A stretch of 37,453 nt of DNA from Rhodothermales bacterium (GTDB lineage Bacteria; Bacteroidota; Rhodothermia; Rhodothermales; JABDKH01), in NCBI GenBank assembly GCA_013002345.1, contig JABDKH010000008.1:1-37453 (forward strand), written 5' to 3'. Of this stretch, positions 1 through 7,706 are shown one piece after another. The notes beneath the pieces are model-generated. The model searched no databases. It saw nothing but the letters and a program-made list of their open reading frames with translations, and was not told the DNA's origin. The translations under genes and the position numbers were made by a program. Position 1 is the first letter of the stretch; every line of letters begins with the position of its first letter.

Positions 1-766
1 ATGACAGGATCGTTACAAGGCGAATCGACTCCCCGCGTGGATTAGATGTTTGTTGCAACAATCGTTCCGCAATGGTGACGGCCCGCTCATAGTCCGCCTC
101 GCCAACGGCCCGCTGCAACTCGAACACGTTGAACTCCCTCGTCTGTCCACTCGCACAGATGATGTCGTCCTCTTCAATCTGCCTCCGCTCCCCTATAAAC
201 GAGGTTAGTTTCTCGATTTCAGCCGTCGCCGCCTGCAAATCCGTTCCGACGAGGTCGGCCAGCATCTCACACGCCCGGGGGGTGATCGACAGGTCCTTTG
301 ACTTGACGTACGACCCGATCCAACCCGGTATCTTGTTGACGTGCAGAGGCTTAATCTCGGCCCAGACGGCCTTTCCCTTTAATGCCCGGTATGGGTGGGC
401 ATTCAGATTGGGACGCCCCCGACAAACAAGCGCCACAACGGCCGTCGGATTCGGTCGCTCCGCGTACGACTTGAACAGCGCATTCTCCTTCATCTTCTCG
501 AAGTCACGCACGATGACGAGCCGACGAGCCGCCATCATGGGATAGGCACTGCAGACTGCCAGGGCCTGCTGTGCCTCCACCTCGGCACCATAGATAATGT
601 CAAGGTTAAAGTCGCGCTCGCCCGGTTCGAGCGCATTCTGGAGCAGTGTCTCCTGCAAGGAGTCAATCAGAAACCCTTCCTCGCCGTACAGGAAATACAG
701 GGGCGCGAAGTCTCGACGCCGGAAGGAGGTATCTAGCTGACTGTATGTCTGACCACCACGGGCCAT
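1..766 (-). CDS. holA: DNA polymerase III delta subunit, 3' end cut by window edge
   Basis: This is the clamp-loader subunit that opens the beta sliding clamp. I read it by translating the minus strand from an ATG at 766; the frame stays open for 255 codons to the left edge, so the C-terminus is missing. The N-terminus has the expected FAPLYFLYGEEGFLID element (a HolA-type nucleotide-fold start). About residue 180 there is an LVGTDLQAATAEIEKL segment, the 'bacterial delta' signature (D-L-x-x-x-x-x-E-I/L-x-K-L), followed by the linker into the helical collar domain (REFNVFELQRAVG). It lies 145 bases downstream of the DinB-like gene on the same strand. No good Shine-Dalgarno precedes the ATG. 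The family call is confident; the exact start is less so. Confidence 0.88.
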   Translation of the reverse strand, partial: MARGGQTYSQLDTSFRRRDFAPLYFLYGEEGFLIDSLQETLLQNALEPGERDFNLDIIYGAEVEAQQALAVCSAYPMMAARRLVIVRDFEKMKENALFKSYAERPNPTAVVALVCRGRPNLNAHPYRALKGKAVWAEIKPLHVNKIPGWIGSYVKSKDLSITPRACEMLADLVGTDLQAATAEIEKLTSFIGERRQIEEDDIICASGQTREFNVFELQRAVGEADYERAVTIAERLLQQTSNPRGESIRLVTILS

Positions 767-911
767 ACGGGGATGCTCGGAAGGTTAATGCGCGTCGGCG
801 GGCGTAGAAAACGGCTCGTCGCCCCGATTATTGTGCAAATCAGTGGGAAGATCTGCACATGCATCACCGACGATGTGTCGGCAAAATAGAAAAACGCCGA
901 ACCGAATCCGA

Positions 912-1472
912 TCAGTGCGCAGTGAATCCGGGCAGGCCGGCCGGCAGCGACTCGTGGATGCGCTCGGCCACCTGGCGCAGGACGAGGGCGTCGTGCTGAA
1001 CCACCTGATTCAAATACTCAATCGGCGTCACTTCTTCGCCCTGAAGGCGTCGTGTGCGATCCCAGGCCGTACGGGCCACCTCACGAGCAATCTCGATCAG
1101 TTCTTCCCTCGATTCCCGCAACGACGTCAGGATCTCAGCCACATCAATGGCATCCTCCTGACGGGCCGGCTCAACATTGCCGGACTCCAGTTCGGCCTCC
1201 GTCTCCGACAGGAACCGCGAAAGGTTGGCACGTCGAACTCCCCTTTCGAGATCGACGAGTCCGCCAAGCATCTCACGTATCGACGGCACACCATCAAAAG
1301 GGCGACCGTGAATGATCTCATCCGGGACCGCCTTCAGCAGTGTTGCAAGAGCGTTGGCCTCGTCGACAAGAACCGCGAGCTGACCCAGCATCGCTTCCTG
1401 CGGAGAACTCGTCCTCCACCATCTTTCCGTGGATGTCGTGTCCTCTCCCGGCGACGCGTCGCGACGAACCAT
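912..1472 (-). CDS. DinB/YfiT-like helical-bundle protein
   Basis: This is a 186-residue soluble, helix-rich protein. It has the look of the DinB superfamily: an early WxIxE-like segment (SIREMLGGLVDLERG, about residue 55) and a C-terminal HDALVLRQVAERI helix, which resembles the metal-binding His helix of DinB four-helix bundles. Known members are thiol transferases or damage-inducible proteins; its substrate here is unknown. I chose the ATG at 1472 because its A is the last base of the TGA of the upstream nuoI (TGATG overlap), which suggests translational coupling. The frame stays open further upstream, but that part would lie inside nuoI and is arginine- and tryptophan-rich nonsense. The DinB assignment rests on pattern only and is moderate. 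Confidence 0.6.
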   Translation of the reverse strand: MVRRDASPGEDTTSTERWWRTSSPQEAMLGQLAVLVDEANALATLLKAVPDEIIHGRPFDGVPSIREMLGGLVDLERGVRRANLSRFLSETEAELESGNVEPARQEDAIDVAEILTSLRESREELIEIAREVARTAWDRTRRLQGEEVTPIEYLNQVVQHDALVLRQVAERIHESLPAGLPGFTAH

Positions 1473-2110
1473 CACGGGGTCGCGGATCCGGCAGCGTCCG
1501 TGGCACCACCATCTTCCAGCCACTTCAGAAACGGACGGTCCCTGAGGCTGTGAATGTTGTTGTCTTTCTGGAAGTCCCAGTTCTGGCCATACTGTTTGTT
1601 GCGTGCCATTTCCAGGAACTCGAGTCGGTCTACGATCCGCTCCATCGGTACAAGCAGTTTATCGAGACCAAAGATCGCTTCGTCGCGATTCTGGAACGTC
1701 ATGTCGTATTCCTTCGACATCACGATGGCTTCCTCCGGGCACACCTCCTCACAGAATCCGCAATAGATGCACCGGAGCATGTTGATCTCAAACCACTCGG
1801 GCTCACGCTCCTTGGGTCCCTCAATCTCTTGCGACTGCATCGAGATGGCCATCGGCGGACACGCGCGGGCACACAGATTGCAGGAGACACAGCGAGGACG
1901 GCCGTGCTCTTCGACCAGAACGGGGCGACCCCGATAGCCGTCCGGCGGGTACCACTGCTCCTCCGGGTACTGCACAGTGTAGCTCGGCTCTTTCACCATC
2001 TTGCGGAAAGAGTAACCGAGACCCCGGGCTACCTCGGGAAGATAGAGCCGCTCCCAGAAGTTAAGCTTGCGCTCATTCTTCTTCGCGGTGTTGAGAGGCG
2101 TTCCTGGCAT
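1472..2110 (-). CDS. nuoI: NADH-quinone oxidoreductase subunit I (complex I, two [4Fe-4S])
   Basis: This 212-residue subunit carries the N6a/N6b iron-sulfur clusters in the peripheral arm of respiratory complex I. Two CxxCxxCxxxCP motifs are visible: C74, C77, C80, C84 and C114, C117, C120, C124. The N-terminal amphipathic stretch [20 protein letters not shown] matches the membrane-contacting helix of the family, and the pairing of [18 protein letters not shown] with [12 protein letters not shown] is typical of NuoI. No other nuo gene is next to it. It is followed by the DinB-like gene with a TGATG overlap, and the gene-poor block beginning about 108 bases upstream has foreign character. From memory, complex I genes are also split among several loci in Rhodothermus, which would make an isolated nuoI unsurprising. 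Confidence 0.93.
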   Translation of the reverse strand: MPGTPLNTAKKNERKLNFWERLYLPEVARGLGYSFRKMVKEPSYTVQYPEEQWYPPDGYRGRPVLVEEHGRPRCVSCNLCARACPPMAISMQSQEIEGPKEREPEWFEINMLRCIYCGFCEEVCPEEAIVMSKEYDMTFQNRDEAIFGLDKLLVPMERIVDRLEFLEMARNKQYGQNWDFQKDNNIHSLRDRPFLKWLEDGGATDAAGSATP

Positions 2111-2217
2111 CGCGGCAGAAGGAAGTTGATGATTAGGACGGCGTCGATTTGATCGCTAAATCTAACACTATCCGGAATAACTTGAATGAACCCTTTTCGT
2201 GCCCGCGGAACAGGGTA

Positions 2218-2231
2218 TTCAACGGATATTA
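2218..2231 (+). repeat. Left 14-bp direct repeat (candidate attL)
   Basis: TTCAACGGATATTA is identical to 3903-3916. It lies about 110 bases upstream of the nuoI start and at the left edge of the AT-rich block. A chance 14-bp match within about 2 kb is uncommon (roughly one in a hundred for random sequence), but the pair was found by looking, so the att-site reading is tentative. Confidence 0.45.
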
Positions 2232-2411
2232 CGTATTCGATAACATCAGACAGTCTAGCTCGCTGTTGGCCAAAGCGATATGATATTTATAGAAAGGATA
2301 ATTGTGTGTCAAAAATCGAAAATCGATCTGTAATGTGACATTACTTGCAACACGATGACACATGATCTTCCTAGTACATTGGTCAACTGATATGTAATCG
2401 GAGGAGGTGTT

Positions 2412-2528
2412 ATGAACAGAACAAATGCTAGTATTTACGACAGGAATGGAACGTGGTATATCAGCTACTACGATCAGGATAGAAATCCCAAACGACTGAC
2501 CTACAGACAAGATATCACGTGCCAGTGA
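2412..2528 (+). pseudogene. Truncated tyrosine recombinase: N-terminal arm-binding fragment (38 aa)
   Basis: A 38-codon frame starts at an ATG 3 bases after a near-perfect Shine-Dalgarno (GGAGGAGGT, 2400-2408) and ends at TGA 2526-2528. Its core, SIYDRNGTWYISYYDQDRNPKR, split as SIYDRNGTWYISYYD and QDRNPKR, is what the beginning of Bacteroidota/Rhodothermota phage-type integrases looks like (the arm-type DNA-binding domain: SIY-x-RNG-x-WYISYYD-x-x-x-x-PKR). The core-binding and catalytic domains, with their R...HxxR...Y residues, are absent: the following bases give only a short unrelated frame ending near 2611. I read it as the leftover of an integrase after deletion. An alternative is a real mini-protein, because the ribosome site is so well preserved. 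Confidence 0.6.
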
Positions 2529-2620
2529 CGAGGAGGTTTTGATCAGTGGGTGCGCGTGCACAGAAGTACTAAGGAACTTCAAACCAGACATGACTCAAAT
2601 TGCCTTTCGGTGAGGCTGCT

Positions 2621-3667
2621 ATGCTGGGACATACCTTTTGGACTGAACTAAGGACCTATTTGTACCTGGGTATAAAGTTCGGAATATCACTGGCGCTGAT
2701 TGGTGCTGCGGCGCACATGTTGTGGGGCACTTCGGAAACAGTCCTCTACACAATGTGGACTGGTTTCTTGATCGGACTTCTCGTGGGATCTGCAGAAATC
2801 GCCTTCTCCCACCCGCTCGCCGGCCGTTTTCCTTATTCGATCGTCCTTCTGGTAAGAACGACCTGTTATTTCGCCGTCAGCCTCGTAGGTATTTACGGAG
2901 TCCTCCTTCTCTATCTGAACAAGATCGGAATGACTTCGATGGCACTTCGCGACCCGCTGGTTTTCGCCGACATAAGTACGAAATACTTCCTGACGAACGT
3001 CAATGTGCTCTACATCCTGTCCCTTACGCTGGCAACGACAGTCGTCTGGCAACTCAAGTCATTCTTCGGAAAAGGTGTGCTCTTCAATTATCTAACTGGC
3101 AGATATCACAAACCAAGAATCGAGGAGCGCATCTTCATGTTTTTGGACTTGAATGATGCGACCACGTTGGCGGAGCAGCTCGGTTCAAGACGATTCAGCT
3201 CCTTGCTGGGAGACTTCTTCAAGGATATCGATGCTGCGATCACGCGATCAAGGGGGCAGGTTTTTCAGTACGTTGGTGATGAAGTTGTGGTTGTGTGGAA
3301 ACCACAGTACGGTCTCATGAACAGCAATTGTGTGAATGCATTCTTCATGGCAGAGACAATGGTGGAGCGTCGAAAGGGCTACTATCTCACCAAATACAAT
3401 AGCGTCCCATCATTCAAGGCTTCCCTGCACCTGGGAGAAGTAACGATCAGCGAGGTCGGTATCTCAAAAAGGGAGATCGCGTACCACGGCGATACGATTA
3501 ATACGGCCTCCCGGATATGTAGTGCAGCCCACGTTCTTGGAAAGCGTCTGCTATTGTCCCGAGCGGTGCGAGACCAGATATCTCAAAACGGAGATATCTA
3601 CTTTGATGACTTAGGAGAACACGAGGTCAAAGGGAAATACGATAGAATACATCTGTACTCCGTGTAG
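2621..3667 (+). CDS. Membrane-anchored class III adenylate/guanylate cyclase
   Basis: A 348-residue protein, predicted to make a cyclic nucleotide from ATP or GTP at the inner membrane. Residues about 12-145 form four hydrophobic segments (near 13-34, 43-62, 72-98 and 126-144), followed by a class III catalytic domain. Metal-binding aspartates are D176 (FLDLND) and D220 (YVGDE). K266 (FKASLHLGE) sits where the base-binding lysine is expected, and N294 and R298 in GDTINTASR supply the transition-state Asn/Arg pair. The residue that normally fixes the base (Asp or Thr three before GDT) appears to be Ala, so the substrate is open. I chose ATG 2621 because a GGTGAGG lies just upstream; an in-frame ATG at 2600 has no such site. 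Composition is more AT-rich than its neighbours and its strand is opposite. Confidence 0.87.
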   Translation: MLGHTFWTELRTYLYLGIKFGISLALIGAAAHMLWGTSETVLYTMWTGFLIGLLVGSAEIAFSHPLAGRFPYSIVLLVRTTCYFAVSLVGIYGVLLLYLNKIGMTSMALRDPLVFADISTKYFLTNVNVLYILSLTLATTVVWQLKSFFGKGVLFNYLTGRYHKPRIEERIFMFLDLNDATTLAEQLGSRRFSSLLGDFFKDIDAAITRSRGQVFQYVGDEVVVVWKPQYGLMNSNCVNAFFMAETMVERRKGYYLTKYNSVPSFKASLHLGEVTISEVGISKREIAYHGDTINTASRICSAAHVLGKRLLLSRAVRDQISQNGDIYFDDLGEHEVKGKYDRIHLYSV

Positions 3668-3935
3668 TCGGACTGGAATTGCTGCCCACGGGTTTTGACA
3701 TTCGAAGCTTTGAATGAAATTCCAGCCGGGCCCAGGTCAAATGTGCAATCCTTGCATCATCCCTTGAGATCTTGTTGCACGTCAGATAGATCTGGACGAG
3801 ATTCAGAGATTGCGATTAGCGCGTGGCAGTTGGATCGCTTTCTGAAGGGACCGTCACACAAGAATCAACGTTGACTTTGTCTTTCTGGACGGGTGCAACA
3901 TCTTCAACGGATATTAAAGGTGCCGGACGCCCGCC
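3668..3935. other. Intergenic stretch between cyclase and der, with no credible gene
   Basis: The stretch separates two convergent genes. A short plus-strand frame begins near 3823 but has no family likeness and runs into der, so I do not call it. The only structured item is the right copy of the 14-bp direct repeat at 3903-3916. No hairpin followed by a T-run is visible for either gene. Confidence 0.5.
3903..3916 (+). repeat. Right 14-bp direct repeat (candidate attR)
   Basis: A second perfect copy of TTCAACGGATATTA, 20 bases beyond the der stop codon. Flanking bases on either side do not match those of the left copy, so the identity is limited to 14 bases. This is the pattern expected of a site-specific integration core or a target-site duplication. 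Confidence 0.45.
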
Positions 3936-5240
3936 TCACTTCTTCCGAAACACGATTGAAAGCGGGACACCCTCGAATCCGAACGAATCACGTATCTGGT
4001 TTTCCAGATACCGGCGATACGACTCCCGTATCCCGTCCGGATAGTTGCAGAAGAAGGCAAACACCGGCGGGCCGACACTCACCTGCGATACGTACTTGAT
4101 TCGAACAAACCGATTCCGGTGTGTCGGCGGGTACGACCGTTCGACTGCGGCCAGCATCGTATCGTTGAGTTTGCTGGTCGGTACTCGTTTCGAACGTTCA
4201 TCAACAATTTCTAGCGCCCGATCCACCAGCTTGTGGGTTCGCTGCTTGGTCAGCGCCGAGATGAACACAACCGGCACGTAATCGAGCGTCTGCAATCTGT
4301 CGTGGATGGCACGCTCCACATCCCGTGCCGTATTGGTCTCCTTGTCCACCAGATCCCACTTGTTCATTCCGATCAACAGACCTTTTCGCAGGCGCTCCGC
4401 CTCCTTCAACACTCTGATGTCCTGGGCCTCCAATCCATCGGTGGCGTCGATGAGCAGAATGGCGACGTCGCACTCCCGGATGGCTCTCTCGGTACGAAGC
4501 ACGGAATAGAATTCAATATTCTCGCGGACCCTGGCTTTCCTTCGGAGTCCCGCGGTATCCACGAGCGTGATCTCACGGCCGTGATACTTCATCACCGTGT
4601 CGATGGAGTCACGCGTGGTCCCGCTGACCTCAGTAACGATGGTCCGATCAACGCCCAGCAAGGCGTTTACGAGTGACGACTTCCCGACGTTTGGGCGCCC
4701 GATGACGGCGATCCTGGGACCGGACGACTTCGCCACCGACGCTCCTTCAGTCGGCAGCTGACGCGTAATGTCGTCAAGCAACTCGCCCGTACCGGTGCCA
4801 TTGGTAGCACTGACCGGAAAGACCTCACCGAGTCCGAACGAATAGAACTCACTTGCATCCCATCTGAGCTTCTCGTTGTCGGCTTTGTTAGCCATCACGA
4901 CTACGGGCTTGGACGATGACCGGAGCAGCGCTGCCACACGATCGTCCAGGTCCGTGACGCCCGCCCTTACATCCACAACAAACAAGACCAGGTCAGCTTC
5001 GTCGACGGCAATCTCGACCTGCTCTTTTACCGCTTGCTCAAACCGGTCGGTCGACGCTTCGACGTACCCCCCGGTATCCACGACGTCGAAATCGACACCA
5101 TTCCAGATGGCATTGCCGTACACCCGATCGCGTGTCACGCCGGACTCATCGTGCGTGATCGCCGCACGTGATTCCGTGAGTCGGTTGAAGATGGTCGACT
5201 TGCCGACGTTCGGACGACCTACGATGGCAACAAGGGGCAT
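3936..5240 (-). CDS. der: Ribosome assembly GTPase Der (EngA)
   Basis: An essential tandem GTPase acting in 50S subunit maturation. With the start at ATG 5240 the protein is 434 residues, the usual family length, and opens directly with MPLVAIVGRPNVGKS. G domain 1: P-loop 8-15, DTGG 55-58, NKAD 118-121. G domain 2: P-loop 181-188, DTAG 228-231 followed by LRRKARV, NKWD 293-296. The C-terminal KH-like domain (about 352-434) contains THRNRFVRIKYVSQ and the usual PPVFAFFCN strand. The frame is open 31 codons further upstream, but that extension has no family likeness. An imperfect dyad lies just upstream at 5268-5293. The end of the gene is intact although a foreign-looking block begins 20 bases past its stop. 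Confidence 0.97.
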   Translation of the reverse strand: MPLVAIVGRPNVGKSTIFNRLTESRAAITHDESGVTRDRVYGNAIWNGVDFDVVDTGGYVEASTDRFEQAVKEQVEIAVDEADLVLFVVDVRAGVTDLDDRVAALLRSSSKPVVVMANKADNEKLRWDASEFYSFGLGEVFPVSATNGTGTGELLDDITRQLPTEGASVAKSSGPRIAVIGRPNVGKSSLVNALLGVDRTIVTEVSGTTRDSIDTVMKYHGREITLVDTAGLRRKARVRENIEFYSVLRTERAIRECDVAILLIDATDGLEAQDIRVLKEAERLRKGLLIGMNKWDLVDKETNTARDVERAIHDRLQTLDYVPVVFISALTKQRTHKLVDRALEIVDERSKRVPTSKLNDTMLAAVERSYPPTHRNRFVRIKYVSQVSVGPPVFAFFCNYPDGIRESYRRYLENQIRDSFGFEGVPLSIVFRKK

Positions 5241-5267
5241 GAAAGAACCGCGTGTTCGACTGAAATT

Positions 5268-5293
5268 TTCGGATTCCGGGCTCGGAGTCCGAA
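5268..5293. promoter_or_regulatory. Dyad in the ecsC-der gap
   Basis: TTCGGATTCCG at 5268-5278 and CGGAGTCCGAA at 5283-5293 form an 11-bp stem with a 4-base loop; one position is T opposite G (wobble on the plus strand, A opposite C on the minus strand). It sits 28 bases upstream of the der start and about 77 bases past the preceding gene's stop. On the transcribed minus strand it is followed by AAAATTTC, not a T-run, so it is not a standard terminator. It could be an operator, a leader hairpin or an RNA processing site. Confidence 0.3.
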
Positions 5294-5369
5294 GCGGAAG
5301 GAAAATAGCCCGCTGCCGTTGTGGGCGAAACAAGGGCCCGCGAACTTCCCACCAATGATGAATGATGAC

Positions 5370-6185
5370 CTAGACGCGGTCCTTGCGCTCGATGTGAAGA
5401 GCTCTGAACAGCATATACGCCGCGTTCGCCGTTTCGGTCGTAAACCAGTAGTTCACACCGGCCCCGACTGCAGCACCTGCTATCGGTATCGCCTGAGCAA
5501 TCTTTCGGCCCAGGACGTTCTTGACAATCTCGCGAGGGGCATGCCGATTCTGATCTTTGAATGATCCACGGACGCGGCCCTTGTACTCGAGATCGTTCGC
5601 AAAGGCCGCCGCCGCAACGCTGATCTCCCGGACGGCGCTGCTCTTCGATTCGCGCCCTCCCGTTGCAGCAACATTGAATACCGACAACACAAGCGGCTGG
5701 AACTCGGGGCCACTCAACTCGAATCCGTAGCACGCGGCGATCTGTTGAATGAGTCTGAGGTTGATCCCGAACAGCAGCGGGATGTCCGCCGCGATCAAAA
5801 CGAGTCCACCCAGACCTGCGCCGCCGCCTTCGATGGCCGCCATCACGACGTTCTCCGTGAAGCGTCCCTGCGCCAGCTCGTCCAACTTCTCCATGGACTG
5901 ATTTCTCAGATCACTGATCTGTTCCACCTCCAGCCCGAGGGCCTTCGCCTCCGCGATGACGTCCTCGGTGTTGTGGGTCCACTCCGATGCATCATTGATG
6001 ATCGAGAGGAATTGGGACACGATCTGATCGGCTTGCTCCTCGATTTCCGGAGAAACCACCTGTCGAACAACCCAGTCGAGCGGCTGCATGGCCCAGTTGA
6101 CGGCCTGCATAACGAGTGAACCTTCCGTCCGCTGCCAGTCCTCGATCTCCCGCTGGACGCCCTTTTCGTAAGATGTGAGACGCAT
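5370..6185 (-). CDS. EcsC family protein
   Basis: A 271-residue protein of the EcsC family, named after a protein encoded with the Bacillus Ecs transporter; its biochemical role is not known. Recognisable features are the N-terminal YEKGVQREIEDWQRTEGS segment, a central glycine- and alanine-rich hydrophobic stretch (AAIEGGGAGLGGLVLIAADIPLLFG, about residues 125-150) that may associate with the membrane, and the C-terminal KIAQAIPIAGAAVGAGVNYWFTT segment shared by family members. It lies 45 bases downstream of the response regulator on the same strand, so the two are probably cotranscribed. Family call good; function unknown. Confidence 0.85.
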   Translation of the reverse strand: MRLTSYEKGVQREIEDWQRTEGSLVMQAVNWAMQPLDWVVRQVVSPEIEEQADQIVSQFLSIINDASEWTHNTEDVIAEAKALGLEVEQISDLRNQSMEKLDELAQGRFTENVVMAAIEGGGAGLGGLVLIAADIPLLFGINLRLIQQIAACYGFELSGPEFQPLVLSVFNVAATGGRESKSSAVREISVAAAAFANDLEYKGRVRGSFKDQNRHAPREIVKNVLGRKIAQAIPIAGAAVGAGVNYWFTTETANAAYMLFRALHIERKDRV

Positions 6186-6230
6186 GGTGTACCTGATCGG
6201 CGATCACCACGTCCCCGGGGTCAACGCCAG

Positions 6231-7706
6231 CTACTGCATGATATCGTATTTCTTCAGCAGCCGATACATCGTCGCGCGGCCAATTCCCAACTCTACCGCG
6301 GCACGATCCACATTGCCTTCGCATAGCTGATAGGCACGCTCAACAGCCTGCCTCTTGAGTTCGTCAAGCGACATGATGTCTTGCTCGTCGGTTCCAAGAA
6401 CCACCGCCGAGGCGGGCATCCGACTGCTTCCAGCACCTTTACTGACCGGAGGCCTGTCAGGTTGCATCCCGACCGCTCCGCCTTCACCCGCACGTGCCAT
6501 TACGGCACGCTCGATCCACGGCGATACGGCGACGCGATCAAACAACATCAGATCGTCGGCCTGCATTTCGTCGCTGTCGGCGATGAGAACGGCCCGTTCC
6601 ACAGCGCTTTTGAGCTCGCGAACGTTACCCGGCCAGGCGTAGTCCAGAATTGACCGCTTTGCGCTGGACGAGAGGTGCTTCCCGCTGAATTCGGGATGTT
6701 TTGAGATGTATTCCTTCAGGAAATAATCCGCCAATCGAAGAATGTCCTGGCCACGCTCGCGCAGCGGAGGTAGCGTGATCGGGAACTGGAACAACCGGTA
6801 GTAAAGGTCCTCCCTGAACTTCCCTTCCCGAATCCTCGCCATGATGTCGCGGTTGGTCGCACTGATCACGCGAGTGTCAAAGTGAATGGTCTCATTGCCG
6901 CCTACCCGAGTGAGATCATACGACTGCAGCGCCCGAAGAAGTTTGGCCTGCAGATCCAGATCCAGCTCTCCGATCTCGTCGAGGAAAATCGTACCACCGT
7001 CCGACTGTTCAAACTTGCCAATCTTTCGAGCGTGTGCCCCGGTGAACGATCCTTTCTCATGACCGAAGAGCTCGCTCTCCATCAGCTCACGCGGGATGGC
7101 CGCACAGTTGACGATTACGAACGGACCCTTCTTCCGGGCGGAGTTGTAGTGTATAGCCTTAGCGACCAGCTCCTTTCCTGTACCACTCTCGCCCTGGACG
7201 ACTACCGTCAGATCTCCCTTCAGCGTCTTCTCAATGGTCTTGTAAACCTGCTGCATGACGGGGCTCTCCCCTACAAGTCCGCTGATCGAGTAGCGCTTCT
7301 TGACCTCTCCCCGGAGATTGTTCAGCTCGCGCTCCATCGCAACTTTTTCCCGAACATTCTTCACGACGGCGTCGAGCTTCACAAGCTCGTCCTGCCCCTT
7401 GGCGATGTAGTCGTACGCGCCGGCCTGCATCGCCTCGACAGCAACGTCGATCACACCCTGGGCGGAGATCATCACGACCGGAACTTCAGGATGACCTTCC
7501 TTCAACTGCCGGAGGGTCTCCATGCCGCCGATGCCCGGCATCATGATGTCGAGCAGGATCATGTCGGGCTCGCCGGAAAGTTGCTCCAGCATCTCCTCCC
7601 CGCGGTTGAAGACGTGCACGTCATGATCGACGTTCTTCTCCAGCCGGAAGCTCAACATGCGGGCGTAGTGTCTGTCGTCGTCAACAACGTAGATCTTGAA
7701 CTTCAT
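6231..7706 (-). CDS. NtrC-type sigma-54-dependent response regulator
   Basis: A 491-residue transcription activator with three domains. The receiver (1-120) has an acidic pocket at D9-D11, phospho-acceptor D53 (LLDIMMPG) and conserved K103. The AAA+ domain (about 140-380) has Walker A GESGTGKE 172-179, sigma-54 contact loop GSFTGA 219-224 (Ser in place of the usual Ala) and Walker B D243-E244. The C-terminal Fis-type helix-turn-helix contains DRAAVELGIGRATMYRLLKK. It would activate RpoN-dependent promoters after phosphorylation. No histidine kinase is nearby, so its partner is encoded elsewhere. No convincing -24/-12 site was found in the neighbouring gaps. EcsC-family gene follows after 45 bases. 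Confidence 0.95.
   Translation of the reverse strand: MKFKIYVVDDDRHYARMLSFRLEKNVDHDVHVFNRGEEMLEQLSGEPDMILLDIMMPGIGGMETLRQLKEGHPEVPVVMISAQGVIDVAVEAMQAGAYDYIAKGQDELVKLDAVVKNVREKVAMERELNNLRGEVKKRYSISGLVGESPVMQQVYKTIEKTLKGDLTVVVQGESGTGKELVAKAIHYNSARKKGPFVIVNCAAIPRELMESELFGHEKGSFTGAHARKIGKFEQSDGGTIFLDEIGELDLDLQAKLLRALQSYDLTRVGGNETIHFDTRVISATNRDIMARIREGKFREDLYYRLFQFPITLPPLRERGQDILRLADYFLKEYISKHPEFSGKHLSSSAKRSILDYAWPGNVRELKSAVERAVLIADSDEMQADDLMLFDRVAVSPWIERAVMARAGEGGAVGMQPDRPPVSKGAGSSRMPASAVVLGTDEQDIMSLDELKRQAVERAYQLCEGNVDRAAVELGIGRATMYRLLKKYDIMQ

Larger units (their letters stand above)
2218..3916. mobile_element. Putative integrated element or its remnant, bounded by 14-bp direct repeats
   Basis: Three independent signs point to an insertion between nuoI and der. 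First, a perfect 14-bp direct repeat (TTCAACGGATATTA) sits at 2218-2231 and 3903-3916. Second, composition drops inside: I count 17 G/C in the 60 bases 2281-2340 and 26 of 60 in 3301-3360, against 35 of 60 in 4561-4620 inside der. Third, the two genes inside are the only plus-strand genes in the first 13.6 kb, and one is the N-terminal fragment of a phage-type integrase. Removing one repeat and the interior would leave an ordinary intergenic gap of roughly 130 bases. The element has no complete recombinase, so it is probably fixed. Boundaries are inferred. Confidence 0.45.

Noticed and set aside
129-736. Two overlapping plus-strand open frames
   Set aside because: They lie opposite the clear DNA polymerase III delta frame on the minus strand and have no family likeness.
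2229-2591. A 120-codon minus-strand frame inside the AT-rich block
   Set aside because: It lies opposite the integrase remnant, resembles no family, and AT-rich composition does not make long frames meaningful here.
2500-2611. Possible continuation of the integrase remnant by frameshift (frame reading on to a TGA at 2609-2611)
   Set aside because: The shifted frame does not resemble the rest of an integrase N-terminal or core-binding domain, so I do not join them.
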